A stretch of 64,000 bases of DNA from Dehalococcoides mccartyi (GCA_945865925.1 CAMBFG010000001.1:1-64000); one strand, 5' to 3'. Shown: positions 7,947 through 17,485, numbered from the stretch's first letter. Notes: generated from the letters alone by a model not told the origin. Program-made: numbers and translations.

Positions 7947-8786
7947 TCAGGAAGTGCGTCGAGCCGCGGCAATCCCATACAGACCTACGGCGGCGAGCGA
8001 AACAACCGCCGTGACGTACATGAACGCAGCCGGTGTCGCGGAGAGGGCTGTGTGGAAACGCGCGATTACGAGGAGCTGCAACGTCGCGAGCACGACTGCG
8101 CTCCAGAGCACCACGGAGATCCGCTCCCACGCATTTTCCCAGGCCGCATGTCCCACCACGAGTCCGAGGCCGATCAGCCATGCGGCGATCGCTTGAGCAT
8201 CAAGCCCTTTGATGGCCCACGGCCAGAGTCCGCCAACCGTGTCAGCCCGAACGAGTAAAGCCGCACCGAGTCCCATCATGACCGCGGCCTGCGCTACCAA
8301 GACGGCGCGAAACGATCCGGGCAGTCGAGAGCGGCGCACGGCATCACTGCCCGAGGCGTGACGTTGGGCGATCCATGCGGCGAGGATCAGAAGCGGATCG
8401 AGTGCATACACGCCGATCCAGGCGAAGCTCACGATCCTCGCGACCGGTTCGTCCGAGGTGAACTGCAGGGCAGCGCGGTGGATGAGCGACACCACGAGTG
8501 TCACCAGCACGAAAGCGAACACCCCCAGCACACCGACTCGGGCCGCGCTCCACGAAGCCTGACGGAAGCTCAACCCGGCGAGCACACACGCGGTCCAATA
8601 GAACGTGCCGAGGAAGGCCGCGGTGATTGGCTTCTCGACCGTCCACGCGAACAGCGTCGCCGTGTGCGACGGGAAGCCGAGTAAGTCCGCGCCAATGAGG
8701 AACACGAGGAATGCCCCGAAGGCAAATACGACACGCATCAGCGGAGTGACCGGCTGTTCGGACGTGGATCTAGGGAGAGTGCTCAT
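7947..8786 (-). CDS. polytopic membrane protein, unknown function
   Basis: 279 aa with about eight hydrophobic segments spread over the whole chain, the first near residues 17-37 (VVFAFGAFLVFLIGADLLGF) and the last near 250-272. No catalytic motif or Pfam-like signature is recognised. ATG 8786 has no Shine-Dalgarno, but TACGAT lies 6 nt upstream, which fits a leaderless message. It lies downstream of, and on the same strand as, the sensor kinase gene, with a 36-nt gap that holds its own promoter. Confidence 0.7.
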   Translation of the reverse strand: MSTLPRSTSEQPVTPLMRVVFAFGAFLVFLIGADLLGFPSHTATLFAWTVEKPITAAFLGTFYWTACVLAGLSFRQASWSAARVGVLGVFAFVLVTLVVSLIHRAALQFTSDEPVARIVSFAWIGVYALDPLLILAAWIAQRHASGSDAVRRSRLPGSFRAVLVAQAAVMMGLGAALLVRADTVGGLWPWAIKGLDAQAIAAWLIGLGLVVGHAAWENAWERISVVLWSAVVLATLQLLVIARFHTALSATPAAFMYVTAVVSLAAVGLYGIAAARRTS

Positions 8787-8792
8787 GCGTCA

Positions 8793-8798
8793 ATCGTA
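8793..8798 (-). promoter_or_regulatory. -10 hexamer TACGAT, leaderless start
   Basis: On the minus strand TACGAT ends 6 nt before the ATG of the membrane protein gene, placing the transcription start on the start codon. Confidence 0.45.
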
Positions 8799-8822
8799 TC
8801 GTCGATCAGAACGAACTCGGGC

Positions 8823-11186
8823 CTACTCGGGTGGGCGGCATGGCAACCGGATCGTGAACGTGCTGCCGGAGCCCTCCGCGCTGGTGACCTCGATCGTCCC
8901 GCCGTGGGCGGTGACGATGAGGCTGACGGCGCTGAGGCCAAGGCCCGTACCGGAGATCTGTCGCTTCGTGGCCGTTGAGCCGCGGTAAAACCGCTCGAAG
9001 ACGCGGCCGACCTCGGCTGCCGGGATGCCGATGCCCTCGTCGCGCACGCTGACGGTCGCCCAGCGAGTGTCCCCGACGAGGTCGCTCCGGACAGCGATGG
9101 TGACGGTGCCACCGTACGGGCTGAATTTGACGGCATTGCTGACCAGGTTGTCGAAGGCGCGATCGAGTCGGGCTTCATCCCACTCACCCTCGAGTGATGC
9201 GTCGTCGACCTCGATGGTCACCCGGTGGGTGCCGCCGTGCGCGTACTCGGCGGTGGTCTGACGCAGCATCGGCACGAGGTCGACCCGGTCGAGTTGTAGC
9301 CCCAGCGAGCGGCCGGCGCGGGCGAGCGACAGGTCCAGGATGCCGTCGAGTTCCCGTGTCACCTTAGCGATCGCGCTGTCGATCACCTGCACGGTGGAGA
9401 GGAGGTCATCGCTCTTGGCAGTCCCGGAGGCGACGCGTCGCTGAAGCAGTTGCGCGGCCGCCTTGATCGTGGTCATCGGGTTCCGCAGGTCGTGTGAGAT
9501 CAGCGACAGGAAGTCGTCCTGTGCCAGCATCGCCCGTTCGACCTCAGTAGCGCGCGCGGCGACCTCGATGAAGAGGCGTGCGTTCTCAAGGGCCAGCGCC
9601 GCGCGGTCGCCGATCTCCTGGAGCAGGGCGACATCCTCTGGTTGGTACGCCTCTGCGGAGTCCCGCCAGACACCGAGGATGCCGATCACGCGACCCTGCG
9701 CCCGCAGTGGCACGCAGGCCAGACTCTGCGGTCCCAACCCTTCGATGTGTCCGATGAGGTCGGGCCCAATCGAGTCACGGAGCAGGGGCATTGCCTGGGG
9801 TAAGAAGAGCGGCTCGGCCTCACGGACGAGCCGCTCGACGATGCTGCCGGTTATCAGTACGGGCTCGGCGACCAGGATTCGCGCGAACTCCAACCGCTGC
9901 GGATCCGGGTGGTAGACGGCGCCGGTGGTGAGGAACTGCTCGTCCGCAGAGAGCAGCATCACGACACAGCCGTCACCGACGGCCTCTGCGACGCGTCGGG
10001 CGATCGTCGCAGTCTCAGCGTCCATGTCCGCCACCACCTCGGTGAAGGCCCGGGATGCATCGGCGAGCTTCTTCCGGCGGTCTGACTCCAGCCGAATGGC
10101 ATCTTCGCGTACGGCGACGGCCGCGCTCATTGCCTGCATCGCGCCCGACAACCGGGCGACTTCTGGGCCGCCACCCTGGGCGGCCATCGGGCTGCGGTCG
10201 CCGCGGGCGACGCCCTCGGCTCCACGCGCCAGTTCCGCGAGGGGGCGTGTGATGCGTCGCGTGGCAAGGGTCATCAGGGCCGCGACGAGGAAGACGGCCA
10301 CGGTCACCTGAATAATCTGGTTGATCAGGCGGTCGCGGAGGAGCGCATCCAGCGGGGCCGTCGGACGACTGAACGCCACCGCCCAGCCAGTACTTCGAAT
10401 CGGCACGATGGCGCCGAACCGGTTCTCCGTTCCCAGCAAGCCAGAGACGTCGTCCAGCCGCACGGAATCACCAGCCAGTGCTGACCGGACGGCGGGCAGT
10501 GCGGAGAGGTCTCGCTGCTGGGGCGTGAGCGAGGCGTGTTGGGCGCTGTAGAGCACGAATCCGCGCTGGTCCATCAGGATCACGTTGGCATCCACAGGGA
10601 TGCGCCCCGCCAGACGCTCCGCGAGCCGGGGTGGGTAGAACGCCGCGATGAGGTATCCACGGACGCCGCCGGAGGGGGCGATCATGGTCCGGCCGTAGGT
10701 GGCCGTGACCTCGCCTGACTCAAGCCCGGCGACACCCGGGCTCCAGACCTCCCTCGCACCGCCGACGAGCGTCTGCATGTACGGGCGAGACGCGAGGTTG
10801 ACCCCGATCCCCACGCCGGAGTCCGTCGCGATGACTCGGCCGGTCGCATCGGTGACAAAGATTGCGCGAAGGAACCCGTACTCCTGGAGGAGCAGGTGGA
10901 GGTTCGCTCCGGCGATCGATTGGTCGACCGGCCCGGGTCGATCACTGAACTGGAGGGCCGTCGCGAGCATCGCCGTCTCGAGGTCGCTCGCGAATCCATC
11001 GACGATGCCAGCCACCGCCTGAGCGGTGTCGTAGGCGTTGTTCACCTCGGCCGTGCGGCGCTCGTCATTCGCCTGCTGGAAGTTCGTGACAACGATCACC
11101 AGGAGGACGACGAGCAGCGCGACCGAAGCGAGGGCTACTCGGGTCGCGAGGCTCCAGTGCGTCGGCCAATTCAGCGGGCGCTTCAC
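8823..11186 (-). CDS. membrane sensor histidine kinase (dCache-HAMP-GAF-HisKA-HATPase)
   Basis: 787 aa. A short N-terminal cytoplasmic stretch, TM helix ~15-36, an extracytoplasmic dCache-like sensor (~40-275, with RAIFVTDATGRVIATDSG), a second TM ~280-305, HAMP (~305-360), a GAF-like domain (~390-535), HisKA with phospho-acceptor His565 in LISHDLRNP, and a complete ATP-binding domain (N box DNLVSNAVKF, G1 DEGIGIP, G2 GTGLGLSAV). It should autophosphorylate in response to an extracellular ligand. No response regulator is next to it, so its partner is elsewhere. The start is GTG 11186. Confidence 0.9.
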   Translation of the reverse strand: MKRPLNWPTHWSLATRVALASVALLVVLLVIVVTNFQQANDERRTAEVNNAYDTAQAVAGIVDGFASDLETAMLATALQFSDRPGPVDQSIAGANLHLLLQEYGFLRAIFVTDATGRVIATDSGVGIGVNLASRPYMQTLVGGAREVWSPGVAGLESGEVTATYGRTMIAPSGGVRGYLIAAFYPPRLAERLAGRIPVDANVILMDQRGFVLYSAQHASLTPQQRDLSALPAVRSALAGDSVRLDDVSGLLGTENRFGAIVPIRSTGWAVAFSRPTAPLDALLRDRLINQIIQVTVAVFLVAALMTLATRRITRPLAELARGAEGVARGDRSPMAAQGGGPEVARLSGAMQAMSAAVAVREDAIRLESDRRKKLADASRAFTEVVADMDAETATIARRVAEAVGDGCVVMLLSADEQFLTTGAVYHPDPQRLEFARILVAEPVLITGSIVERLVREAEPLFLPQAMPLLRDSIGPDLIGHIEGLGPQSLACVPLRAQGRVIGILGVWRDSAEAYQPEDVALLQEIGDRAALALENARLFIEVAARATEVERAMLAQDDFLSLISHDLRNPMTTIKAAAQLLQRRVASGTAKSDDLLSTVQVIDSAIAKVTRELDGILDLSLARAGRSLGLQLDRVDLVPMLRQTTAEYAHGGTHRVTIEVDDASLEGEWDEARLDRAFDNLVSNAVKFSPYGGTVTIAVRSDLVGDTRWATVSVRDEGIGIPAAEVGRVFERFYRGSTATKRQISGTGLGLSAVSLIVTAHGGTIEVTSAEGSGSTFTIRLPCRPPE

Positions 11187-11342
11187 GCGCTACCCCAGGT
11201 TCTCGTCGGTCAGTCGGAGTTTCCTCAGGCGAGACGGGCGGATTCTATCGACTTTCACGTCAACGGGAAGGTGGCGGGAAAGATTTGTCAGGCCGACGAC
11301 ATGCGCCCCATAGGGCCGCCCCCACGGGCGTGTTCAAACGTC

Positions 11343-11376
11343 CGAACGCCTACTCAAATAACTGAGTAGGCGTTCG
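11343..11376. terminator. 14-bp hairpin terminator
   Basis: A perfect inverted repeat, CGAACGCCTACTCA / TGAGTAGGCGTTCG, with a 6-nt AATAAC loop, followed on the plus strand by TTTCGTTCG. It lies just past the stop of the MaoC gene (minus strand) and before the sensor kinase gene, so it probably ends the MaoC operon. Confidence 0.65.
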
Positions 11377-11428
11377 TTTCGTTCGCCCCGATATGGGGAC
11401 TACGTCGTGAGGATCGAGTCGGCCTCGG

Positions 11429-11860
11429 CTAGCGGTTCGGCAGCACCACGACGGCGTGCCCCGGGCACGTCGGCTGGCCTTCCTGGTTCACGACGTTCAT
11501 CTCGAGGAACACGCGGTTCTCACCGTCCTCGACGCGCTTGTCGGTGATCTTGCCGGTCACGGTGAGCGTGTCGTCTTTCTGGTTGATCGCGCGGAACTGC
11601 AGGCCGACCTCTCGGATGTCGGCCTCGTCACCGATCCACTCACGCAGTGCGTTGAGCATGTACGTGTAGCGCAGGTTGCCCATCCCGAACGCGCCGCGCT
11701 CGTTGAGGGCAGCGCGGCCAGCCGCGTCGTCCATGTGGATGTACACGAACTCGTCGTTCACCGCGGCGTAGCGGTTCCAGTTCATGAAGTCGGTTGTCCG
11801 GGACCAACCGGGCATGTCGTCGCCGACCTTAACGTCTTCGAATCGAACGTTGATGGGCAT
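11429..11860 (-). CDS. MaoC-like hot-dog dehydratase, small subunit type
   Basis: 143 aa, a single hot-dog domain. It starts VRFEDVKVGDDMPGWSRTTDFMNWNRYAAVNDEFVYIH, which aligns with the R-hydratase region where Asp and His act on enoyl-CoA; here it reads NDEFVYIHMD. It is second in a two-gene unit after the larger MaoC gene at 11889 (28-nt gap). The same order and sizes recur at 58610/59095, so this is probably the small partner of a two-chain enoyl-CoA hydratase like ChsH1-ChsH2. Substrate unknown. Confidence 0.75.
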   Translation of the reverse strand: MPINVRFEDVKVGDDMPGWSRTTDFMNWNRYAAVNDEFVYIHMDDAAGRAALNERGAFGMGNLRYTYMLNALREWIGDEADIREVGLQFRAINQKDDTLTVTGKITDKRVEDGENRVFLEMNVVNQEGQPTCPGHAVVVLPNR

Positions 11861-11888
11861 GTGTGCCTCCCTGATGCGCCCGCGAGGG

Positions 11889-12377
11889 CTAGTAGCGGAT
11901 CCCCGTGGAAATGCGCGTCTTCACGAGTTCGCCCCGCTGGTTGCGCCATTCCATCTCAGTCTCGGTGAAGAGCGTGAGACCGAGGCGCGTCGTGCGCTCG
12001 TTCCAGTCCTTGAGCCGTGTGCGAGAGGTGATGACGTCGCCCGGGTGCATCGCCACCCCGAACGTCTCCACCTGACCGCCGTTCATGCCTCGGCTGCCGG
12101 CCGCCGTACGAGGCCCGCTCGCCTCGCGTCCCGCCGGGCGCTCGATTGGCCAGGCGAAGGGGTTGAAGTCGTGAGGGGCGATGATGCCCTTCCAGCGGGT
12201 GCCGTTCGCATAGTCGGTGTCCCAGAACAGCCGAGGCGGCTTCTCCGGCCAGTACGAGGCGATCCCCCATTTCCGGATGTCCGATTCGGACACCGGCGGG
12301 GAGACGCGCTCGTTCTCCCAGACGCCTCGCTTCTCCTGCATATCAGCGGTGACGAGTGTCTCCACCTCGGATGTCAT
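11889..12377 (-). CDS. FAS1-like/MaoC N-terminal-type dehydratase
   Basis: 162 aa from ATG 12377, chosen because GAAGGGAAC precedes it; the open frame runs 29 codons further up without a site. The chain resembles the FAS1-like dehydratase half of MaoC proteins (ESDIRKWGIASYWPEKPP, then HPGDVITSRTRLKDWNER near the C-terminus). Such domains often lack their own catalytic pair and form the substrate tunnel in a heteromer. It is the first gene of a pair with 11429. Confidence 0.7.
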   Translation of the reverse strand: MTSEVETLVTADMQEKRGVWENERVSPPVSESDIRKWGIASYWPEKPPRLFWDTDYANGTRWKGIIAPHDFNPFAWPIERPAGREASGPRTAAGSRGMNGGQVETFGVAMHPGDVITSRTRLKDWNERTTRLGLTLFTETEMEWRNQRGELVKTRISTGIRY

Positions 12378-12535
12378 GGGCAGGTTCCCTTCATAAACGC
12401 TGGACCAAGCCGCTCGCTCGGTCAGGCGAGCACGAGTGTAATCAGCCTTGTCACGCGACTCCACTGGTCGCCATCGAAGAGGCTGCCACCCTCGGATCGG
12501 GTGAACCCCGATGCCGAGGCGAGGTTACCCGTCGC

Positions 12536-12541
12536 TAGCGT
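12536..12541 (+). promoter_or_regulatory. -10 hexamer TAGCGT, leaderless start
   Basis: TAGCGT ends 7 nt before the ATG at 12549. No Shine-Dalgarno is visible. Confidence 0.4.
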
Positions 12542-12548
12542 GATTGGC

Positions 12549-14450
12549 ATGGACTGGCGACCTGGCCACCTGCTGCGCGCTGCACTCCTCCTCGCCGCCC
12601 TGGCGGTGGGTACCTCGACGGTTCGTGTCGTCGAGGCGGCCCCAGCGCCCACCGTGACGGCGGTGGCCCCGGTGAGCGGGCCGCTGGTCGGTGGTACCGC
12701 CATCACGATCACCGGGACTGGTTTCGCCGCTGGCGCGACCGTCGACCTCGGCGGATCGGCCGCCACCGCGGTGGTCGTGGTCAGCGCGACCTCGATTACG
12801 GCCACGGCTGCTGCGCACGCGCAGGGCGCTGTCGTGGTGACCGTCACGAACACCGACGGCCAGGGCGGGACGCTCAGTGGCGGCTTCACCTACCTCGGGC
12901 CGCCCCCCACGCTCACCGCCGTTGCACCCGCGATCGGCCCCTCGGCTGGTGCGACCACGATCACGCTCACCGGCACCGAGTTCGGTGCTGGCACGACTGT
13001 GACCGTGGGGGGCGTGGCGGCGACCAACGTGTCCGCCGCATCGTCGACGACGCTGACGGCTGCGGCACCGGCGGGCACCGCAGGTGTGGTGAACGTCGTG
13101 GTGACGAAGGCCGACGGCCAGAGTGCGACGCTGGTGGGCGGCTACACCTATACGCAGTCGCCGCCGCCCGCAGTCACCTCGATCTCACCGACCAGCGGCA
13201 CGCACGGCGGTGGGGGCCCGGTGACCATCACCGGGACGGGCTTTGTCGCCGGTGCGACCGTGAAGTTTGGTACGACTGCGGCGACGAGCGTGGTCATTTC
13301 CAGCAGCACCTCGATCACCGCGGTCGCGCCGGCTGGGACGGCCAATGCGCTGGTGAACATCGTCGTGACGAACGCAGACTCTCAGACCGGGACGCTGGCG
13401 GGCGCATACCGCTTCGTGGATACCGGCACCGTCACGGTCACCGGGATTCTCCCGATCGCCGGGCCACTCGCAGGCGGCACGACCGTCACGATCACTGGCA
13501 CGAGTTTCAATGCCGGTGCGACGGTGAAGTTCGGCGAGGTCGCCGGTACGGTGACCTCGGTGACGGCCAATGCGATCACGGCCGTGACGCCCGCAAAGAC
13601 TGCGAGCGGCAAGGTCACGGTCACCGTCACGAACACGGACACGAAGGCAGGGACGCTCAGCAGCGGCTTCACGTACCAGGTCGCCCCCACGCTGGCCGCA
13701 GTCACTACCCCGACTCGCGTCTCGACGGCTGGCGGTACCTCGGTCTCGCTGACGGGCACCGGGTTCATCGAGGGCATGACCGTCATCGTCGGCACGTCAG
13801 CCGCGACCAACGTGGTCCTCGCGGGCGCGACGAAGGTCACATTTACGACACCCGCGCAGCCCGCTGGCACGCCGACTGTCGTCGTGCGAAACGCCGACTA
13901 CCAGGTGGCGGCGATCACGAACGCCGTGCTCTACGTCGCGCCCCCGACCATCCTCGCGGTCGCACCATTGTTTGGTGACGAGGCCGGCGGTACCGAGGTC
14001 TCGATCGTCGGCGAAGGCTTCGCCGCGGGTGCCTCCGTGACCTTCGGTGGCAAAGCTGGCACCGCCGTCGCGTTCCCTGAACCCGGACGCCTGACGGTGA
14101 GGGCACCCGCTGGCGCCCCCGGGACCGTCGAAGTCGTGGTGACCATCGATGGCCTGACCGCCTCGAAGGCGGACGGGTTCATCTATACCAGTACGAAAGG
14201 GAAGGTGGTCGGGGCCATCTCCGCGAAGGGCATTTCCCTCGCGATGTTCGGCGGCGGCACGACGCAGGCCCTCGTCACGAGCACCACCGCCGCAGGCTGC
14301 CCCGCGACCGCCCTCGCGATGTGGGTGATCGATACCGGCAAGTTCATCGGCTACATCTCAGGCGCGCCAGCGATCGTGAACGCGGACTGGACGAAGAAGT
14401 TCACGACCAGCATCCCGGCGAACACACCAGTGATCGTGCGCTGCGGCTAG
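12549..14450 (+). CDS. secreted protein with six IPT/TIG repeats and a C-terminal Chloroflexota-type domain
   Basis: 633 aa from ATG 12549. The much longer open frame upstream overlaps the minus-strand MaoC genes and is not real. A signal peptide (1-31, RAALLLAALAVGTSTVRVVEA) precedes six IPT/TIG immunoglobulin-like repeats of about 85 residues, each with an xITGTGFxAGATV core. The last ~85 residues are different: GISLAMFGGGTT, then VWVIDTGKFIGYISGAPAIVN-like and NTPVIVRCG at the end, a closing module I associate with secreted Chloroflexota proteins. The protein is likely an exported cell-surface or matrix component. It is Thr/Val/Gly-rich with only two Cys in the last domain. Confidence 0.75.
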   Translation: MDWRPGHLLRAALLLAALAVGTSTVRVVEAAPAPTVTAVAPVSGPLVGGTAITITGTGFAAGATVDLGGSAATAVVVVSATSITATAAAHAQGAVVVTVTNTDGQGGTLSGGFTYLGPPPTLTAVAPAIGPSAGATTITLTGTEFGAGTTVTVGGVAATNVSAASSTTLTAAAPAGTAGVVNVVVTKADGQSATLVGGYTYTQSPPPAVTSISPTSGTHGGGGPVTITGTGFVAGATVKFGTTAATSVVISSSTSITAVAPAGTANALVNIVVTNADSQTGTLAGAYRFVDTGTVTVTGILPIAGPLAGGTTVTITGTSFNAGATVKFGEVAGTVTSVTANAITAVTPAKTASGKVTVTVTNTDTKAGTLSSGFTYQVAPTLAAVTTPTRVSTAGGTSVSLTGTGFIEGMTVIVGTSAATNVVLAGATKVTFTTPAQPAGTPTVVVRNADYQVAAITNAVLYVAPPTILAVAPLFGDEAGGTEVSIVGEGFAAGASVTFGGKAGTAVAFPEPGRLTVRAPAGAPGTVEVVVTIDGLTASKADGFIYTSTKGKVVGAISAKGISLAMFGGGTTQALVTSTTAAGCPATALAMWVIDTGKFIGYISGAPAIVNADWTKKFTTSIPANTPVIVRCG

Positions 14451-14455
14451 CGCAC

Positions 14456-17400
14456 CTAGTCCCTCAGGGCCTCCGCCAGCAGTTCTGCTGTGTGTCGAGG
14501 GCGCCGTGTCGAGAAGTGCTCGACTTGCTGGCGGCAGGAGATGCCCGTCACCAGGATCTCGGCATTCGCGGGGGCACCGTCCACCGCGGGGATGAGCGAG
14601 CGCATCGCCATTGCGCGTGAGACGTCGTAGTGCTCCGCCTCGAAGCCGAACGAACCGGCCATGCCGCAGCACGCGGAGTCGACGAGCGTGGTGCTGAGGC
14701 CAGGGACGAGGGCGAGCGCGGCCAGCGTGGGCTCGGCGCCGACGATCGCCTTCTGGTGGCAGTGCGCGTGCAGCAGGGCGGGCCGCTCGATCGGGCGGAA
14801 CAGCGAGGCGACACGCGGGTCCTCTGCGGCCAGCCGGGCGACGAGTTCGTCGAGCAGCACGGCGACACTCGCGACGGTGCGCGCGTCCTCGGTCGGTACG
14901 AGCGAGACGTACTCGTCGCGGAGCGCGAGGAGGCAGGACGGCTCAGTACCCACGATCGGGATGCTGGCGGCGGCGTACCCGCGCAGCTGTTCGATGTTGG
15001 CGCGGGCGAGGTCGCGCGCAGCGGCGAGTTGGCCGGAGGAGAGCAGCGTCCGTCCACAGCAGGCGACCTGCGCGACCACGCGCACGCGGTAGCCGAGGGC
15101 TTCGAGGACGCGCACGGCGGCCCGGCCGACCTCGGGGTGCTGGAACTCCGTGAACGTGTCGACGAAATAGACGGCGTCGCCTCGATGGCCGGGTGCGGAC
15201 ACCGCTCGGCTGGCGAACCAGCGGCGGAACGTCGCGGCCTGGATGCGCGGCAGCGGTCGCGCGTGGTGGATGCCGAGGCCTCGCTCCAGCGCCCAGCGCG
15301 CGGGCGGCAGCGCGCCCAGCGCCTGCAGCGGCGCGAGCAGCGGTCCGAGGCGCACCGCAAGCCTCGACAATTGGGGCATCGCACCGACGAGACGGGCGCG
15401 CAGCGGCACGCCGTGCTGGGTGCGGTGCGCCGCGAGGACTTCCTGTTTCAACTTCGCCATGTCGACGCCAGAGGGGCATTCCGCGAGGCATGCCTTGCAC
15501 TCCACGCAGAGGTCGAGCGCACCCATCAACCGCTCGCCCGTGAGGTCCTCGGGCGGCAGCGCGCCGTCGAGCACGAGCCGCAGGAGGTTGGCGCGGCCTC
15601 GGGTGGACTGCTCCTCGTCGCGCGTGACCATGTACGAGGGGCACATGCCGCCTTCGTCCTTGCGGCACGCGCCCTGGCCGTTGCACTGCTCAGCGGCGCG
15701 CGCGAAGCCCTGCTCGTGCGACCAGTCGAGGAGGGTGGGCGGCTGGAGACTGTGTGTCGTCGGGCTGAGGCGGAGGTTGTCGCTGAAGGCGGGCGTGTCC
15801 ACGATCTTGCCCGGGTTGAGGATGCCGAGGGGGTCGAAGGTGCGCTTCACCTCGCGGAACGCCTCGGTCAGCCGTGCGCCGAACATCCGCTCCGTGAACA
15901 CACCGCGCAGGATGCCGTCGCCGTGTTCACCGGAGAGCGACCCGCCAAACTGCAGGACGAGGTCGGCCACCTCCGTGGCGATCGCCTCCATGGAGGCGAG
16001 GCCAGCCGCGTCCTTGATGTTCGCCATCGGCCGCAGGTGCATGCAGCCGACCGAGGCGTGCCCGTAGTACGCGGACTCCGTGCCGTGCCGGCGCACGAGG
16101 GCATCGAACGCCTCGATGAAGTCGCCGAGACGCTCGGGCGGGACGGCAGGGTCTTCGACGAAGGCGACCGGCTTGGCGTCGCCGCGCACGGACATCAGCA
16201 AGCCCAGGCCCGCCTCGCGCATCCGCCACATCCGCGCCTGGGAGCCAGCATCGAGCGCGAGGACGACATCACGCGTAAGACCGCGTGCGGCGAAGTCCTC
16301 GGTCAGCCGTGCGAGGCTCGCGGCGACCTGCTCGGTGGTGTCGCCGTACATCTCGACGAGTAGCAGCGCACCGGGGTCACCGATGACGAAGTCCACGAGG
16401 CGCGCGTAGCCGACGCTCTCCCGGCAACGCTCGATGATCGTCGAGCCGACAATCTCGACCGACGAAGGGCCGTGCTCAAGCGCCGCCATCGTGGCGCGGC
16501 AGGCCGAGGCGACGGTGGGGAAGTGCAGCGCGGCGACGCCCTTCGCCGTGGGGATCGGCGCGAGTCGCACCTTCGCTTCAGTGACGACCGCCAGCGTGCC
16601 CTCCGAGCCCACGATCATCCGGGCGAGGTCCATGCTGTCCGCGAAACCCTCGCCCGGTACGAACTCATCGAGGTTGTAGCCGGAAACACGTCGCTGGATC
16701 TGCGGGAAGCGCTCGGCGATCTCGTCGGCGTGCTCGGCGGCGATGCGCGCGACGCCTCGATAGATCGCACCTTCGAGGGTTTGCGCAGCCCGCTTCTCGC
16801 CGAGGGCGCCGCCGGTCAGCCGCTCGAACCGCGTCGTGGTGCCGTCAGCGAGGACGACCTCGAGCGAGAGCACCTGGTCGAGCGTCTTGCCGTAGATCAC
16901 GGAGTGGGCACCGCAGGAGTTGTTGCCGATGCCCCCGCCGATCGTCGCGCGGTTCTTCGGTGACGGGTCGACGGCGTACATCAAGCCGTGTGGCCTCGCG
17001 GCCTTGCTCAGCGCGTCGACGACGACGCCGGGCTGCACACGTGCCCAGCCCTCGGCGGCGTTGATTTCGAGCACGCCGTCCATATGCCTCGACATGTCGA
17101 GCACGATGGCGTGGTTCACGCCCTGACCGGCCAGGCTCGTCCCACCGCCCCGAGGCAGGATCGGGACGCCTCGGCTGGCTGCGACGCGGACGACGTGCTG
17201 CACCTCCGCCGTCGAGCGGGGGAAGACGACGGCGATCGGTTCCATCTCGTAGATCGAGGCATCGGTGGCGTACAGCAGCCGATACGGGCGGTCCACCCGT
17301 ACGTCGGCGCGACCGCCCTCAAGGCCAGCGGCCAGGTCGTTCGCGAGCGCCTCGATACCGCCTGGAGGGCCGTGGAGGATGTCGAGCGCACGCCGGACGG

Positions 17401-17473
17401 AGAGGTGGGCAGAGGCAGCCGCGCCCTCGATCACGGGCCGGATGGCGGGGTGCGGGGTGGCGGTGGAGGTCAC
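14456..17473 (-). CDS. FAD-binding and Fe-S oxidoreductase (YdiJ/GlcD-GlcF fusion type)
   Basis: 1005 aa. An FAD_binding_4 (PCMH) domain occupies ~60-280 (PRGGGTSLAGQGVN, GNNSCGAHS), then the FAD-oxidase C-terminal domain (~290-560), then a 4Fe-4S ferredoxin-like part (CNGQGACRKDEGGMCPSY and CVECKACLAECPSGVD), then two CCG-type cysteine domains (VACCGRT, DSACCGMAG). This order is that of YdiJ/D-2-hydroxyacid dehydrogenases, which oxidise D-2-hydroxyglutarate or D-lactate and pass electrons to the respiratory chain. The precise substrate is not visible. GTG 17473 has TACCCT six bases upstream, so the message looks leaderless. Confidence 0.88.
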   Translation of the reverse strand: MTSTATPHPAIRPVIEGAAASAHLSVRRALDILHGPPGGIEALANDLAAGLEGGRADVRVDRPYRLLYATDASIYEMEPIAVVFPRSTAEVQHVVRVAASRGVPILPRGGGTSLAGQGVNHAIVLDMSRHMDGVLEINAAEGWARVQPGVVVDALSKAARPHGLMYAVDPSPKNRATIGGGIGNNSCGAHSVIYGKTLDQVLSLEVVLADGTTTRFERLTGGALGEKRAAQTLEGAIYRGVARIAAEHADEIAERFPQIQRRVSGYNLDEFVPGEGFADSMDLARMIVGSEGTLAVVTEAKVRLAPIPTAKGVAALHFPTVASACRATMAALEHGPSSVEIVGSTIIERCRESVGYARLVDFVIGDPGALLLVEMYGDTTEQVAASLARLTEDFAARGLTRDVVLALDAGSQARMWRMREAGLGLLMSVRGDAKPVAFVEDPAVPPERLGDFIEAFDALVRRHGTESAYYGHASVGCMHLRPMANIKDAAGLASMEAIATEVADLVLQFGGSLSGEHGDGILRGVFTERMFGARLTEAFREVKRTFDPLGILNPGKIVDTPAFSDNLRLSPTTHSLQPPTLLDWSHEQGFARAAEQCNGQGACRKDEGGMCPSYMVTRDEEQSTRGRANLLRLVLDGALPPEDLTGERLMGALDLCVECKACLAECPSGVDMAKLKQEVLAAHRTQHGVPLRARLVGAMPQLSRLAVRLGPLLAPLQALGALPPARWALERGLGIHHARPLPRIQAATFRRWFASRAVSAPGHRGDAVYFVDTFTEFQHPEVGRAAVRVLEALGYRVRVVAQVACCGRTLLSSGQLAAARDLARANIEQLRGYAAASIPIVGTEPSCLLALRDEYVSLVPTEDARTVASVAVLLDELVARLAAEDPRVASLFRPIERPALLHAHCHQKAIVGAEPTLAALALVPGLSTTLVDSACCGMAGSFGFEAEHYDVSRAMAMRSLIPAVDGAPANAEILVTGISCRQQVEHFSTRRPRHTAELLAEALRD

Positions 17474-17479
17474 GGCGCG

Positions 17480-17485
17480 AGGGTA
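17480..17485 (-). promoter_or_regulatory. extended -10 (TGCTACCCT), leaderless start
   Basis: On the minus strand TACCCT, preceded by TGC, ends 6 nt before the GTG start at 17473. Confidence 0.4.

Noticed and set aside
12549-14450. Start of the IPT protein at 11784, giving 888 aa
   Set aside because: The extra 255 residues are antisense to the two MaoC genes and lack a signal peptide; ATG 12549 gives a clean signal sequence and a -10 at the right distance.
14630-16363. 577-codon plus-strand open frame opposite the FAD/Fe-S oxidoreductase gene
   Set aside because: It is the complement of a gene with clear motifs; its Arg/Glu/His-rich product has no recognisable domain. Long antisense frames are expected at this GC content.
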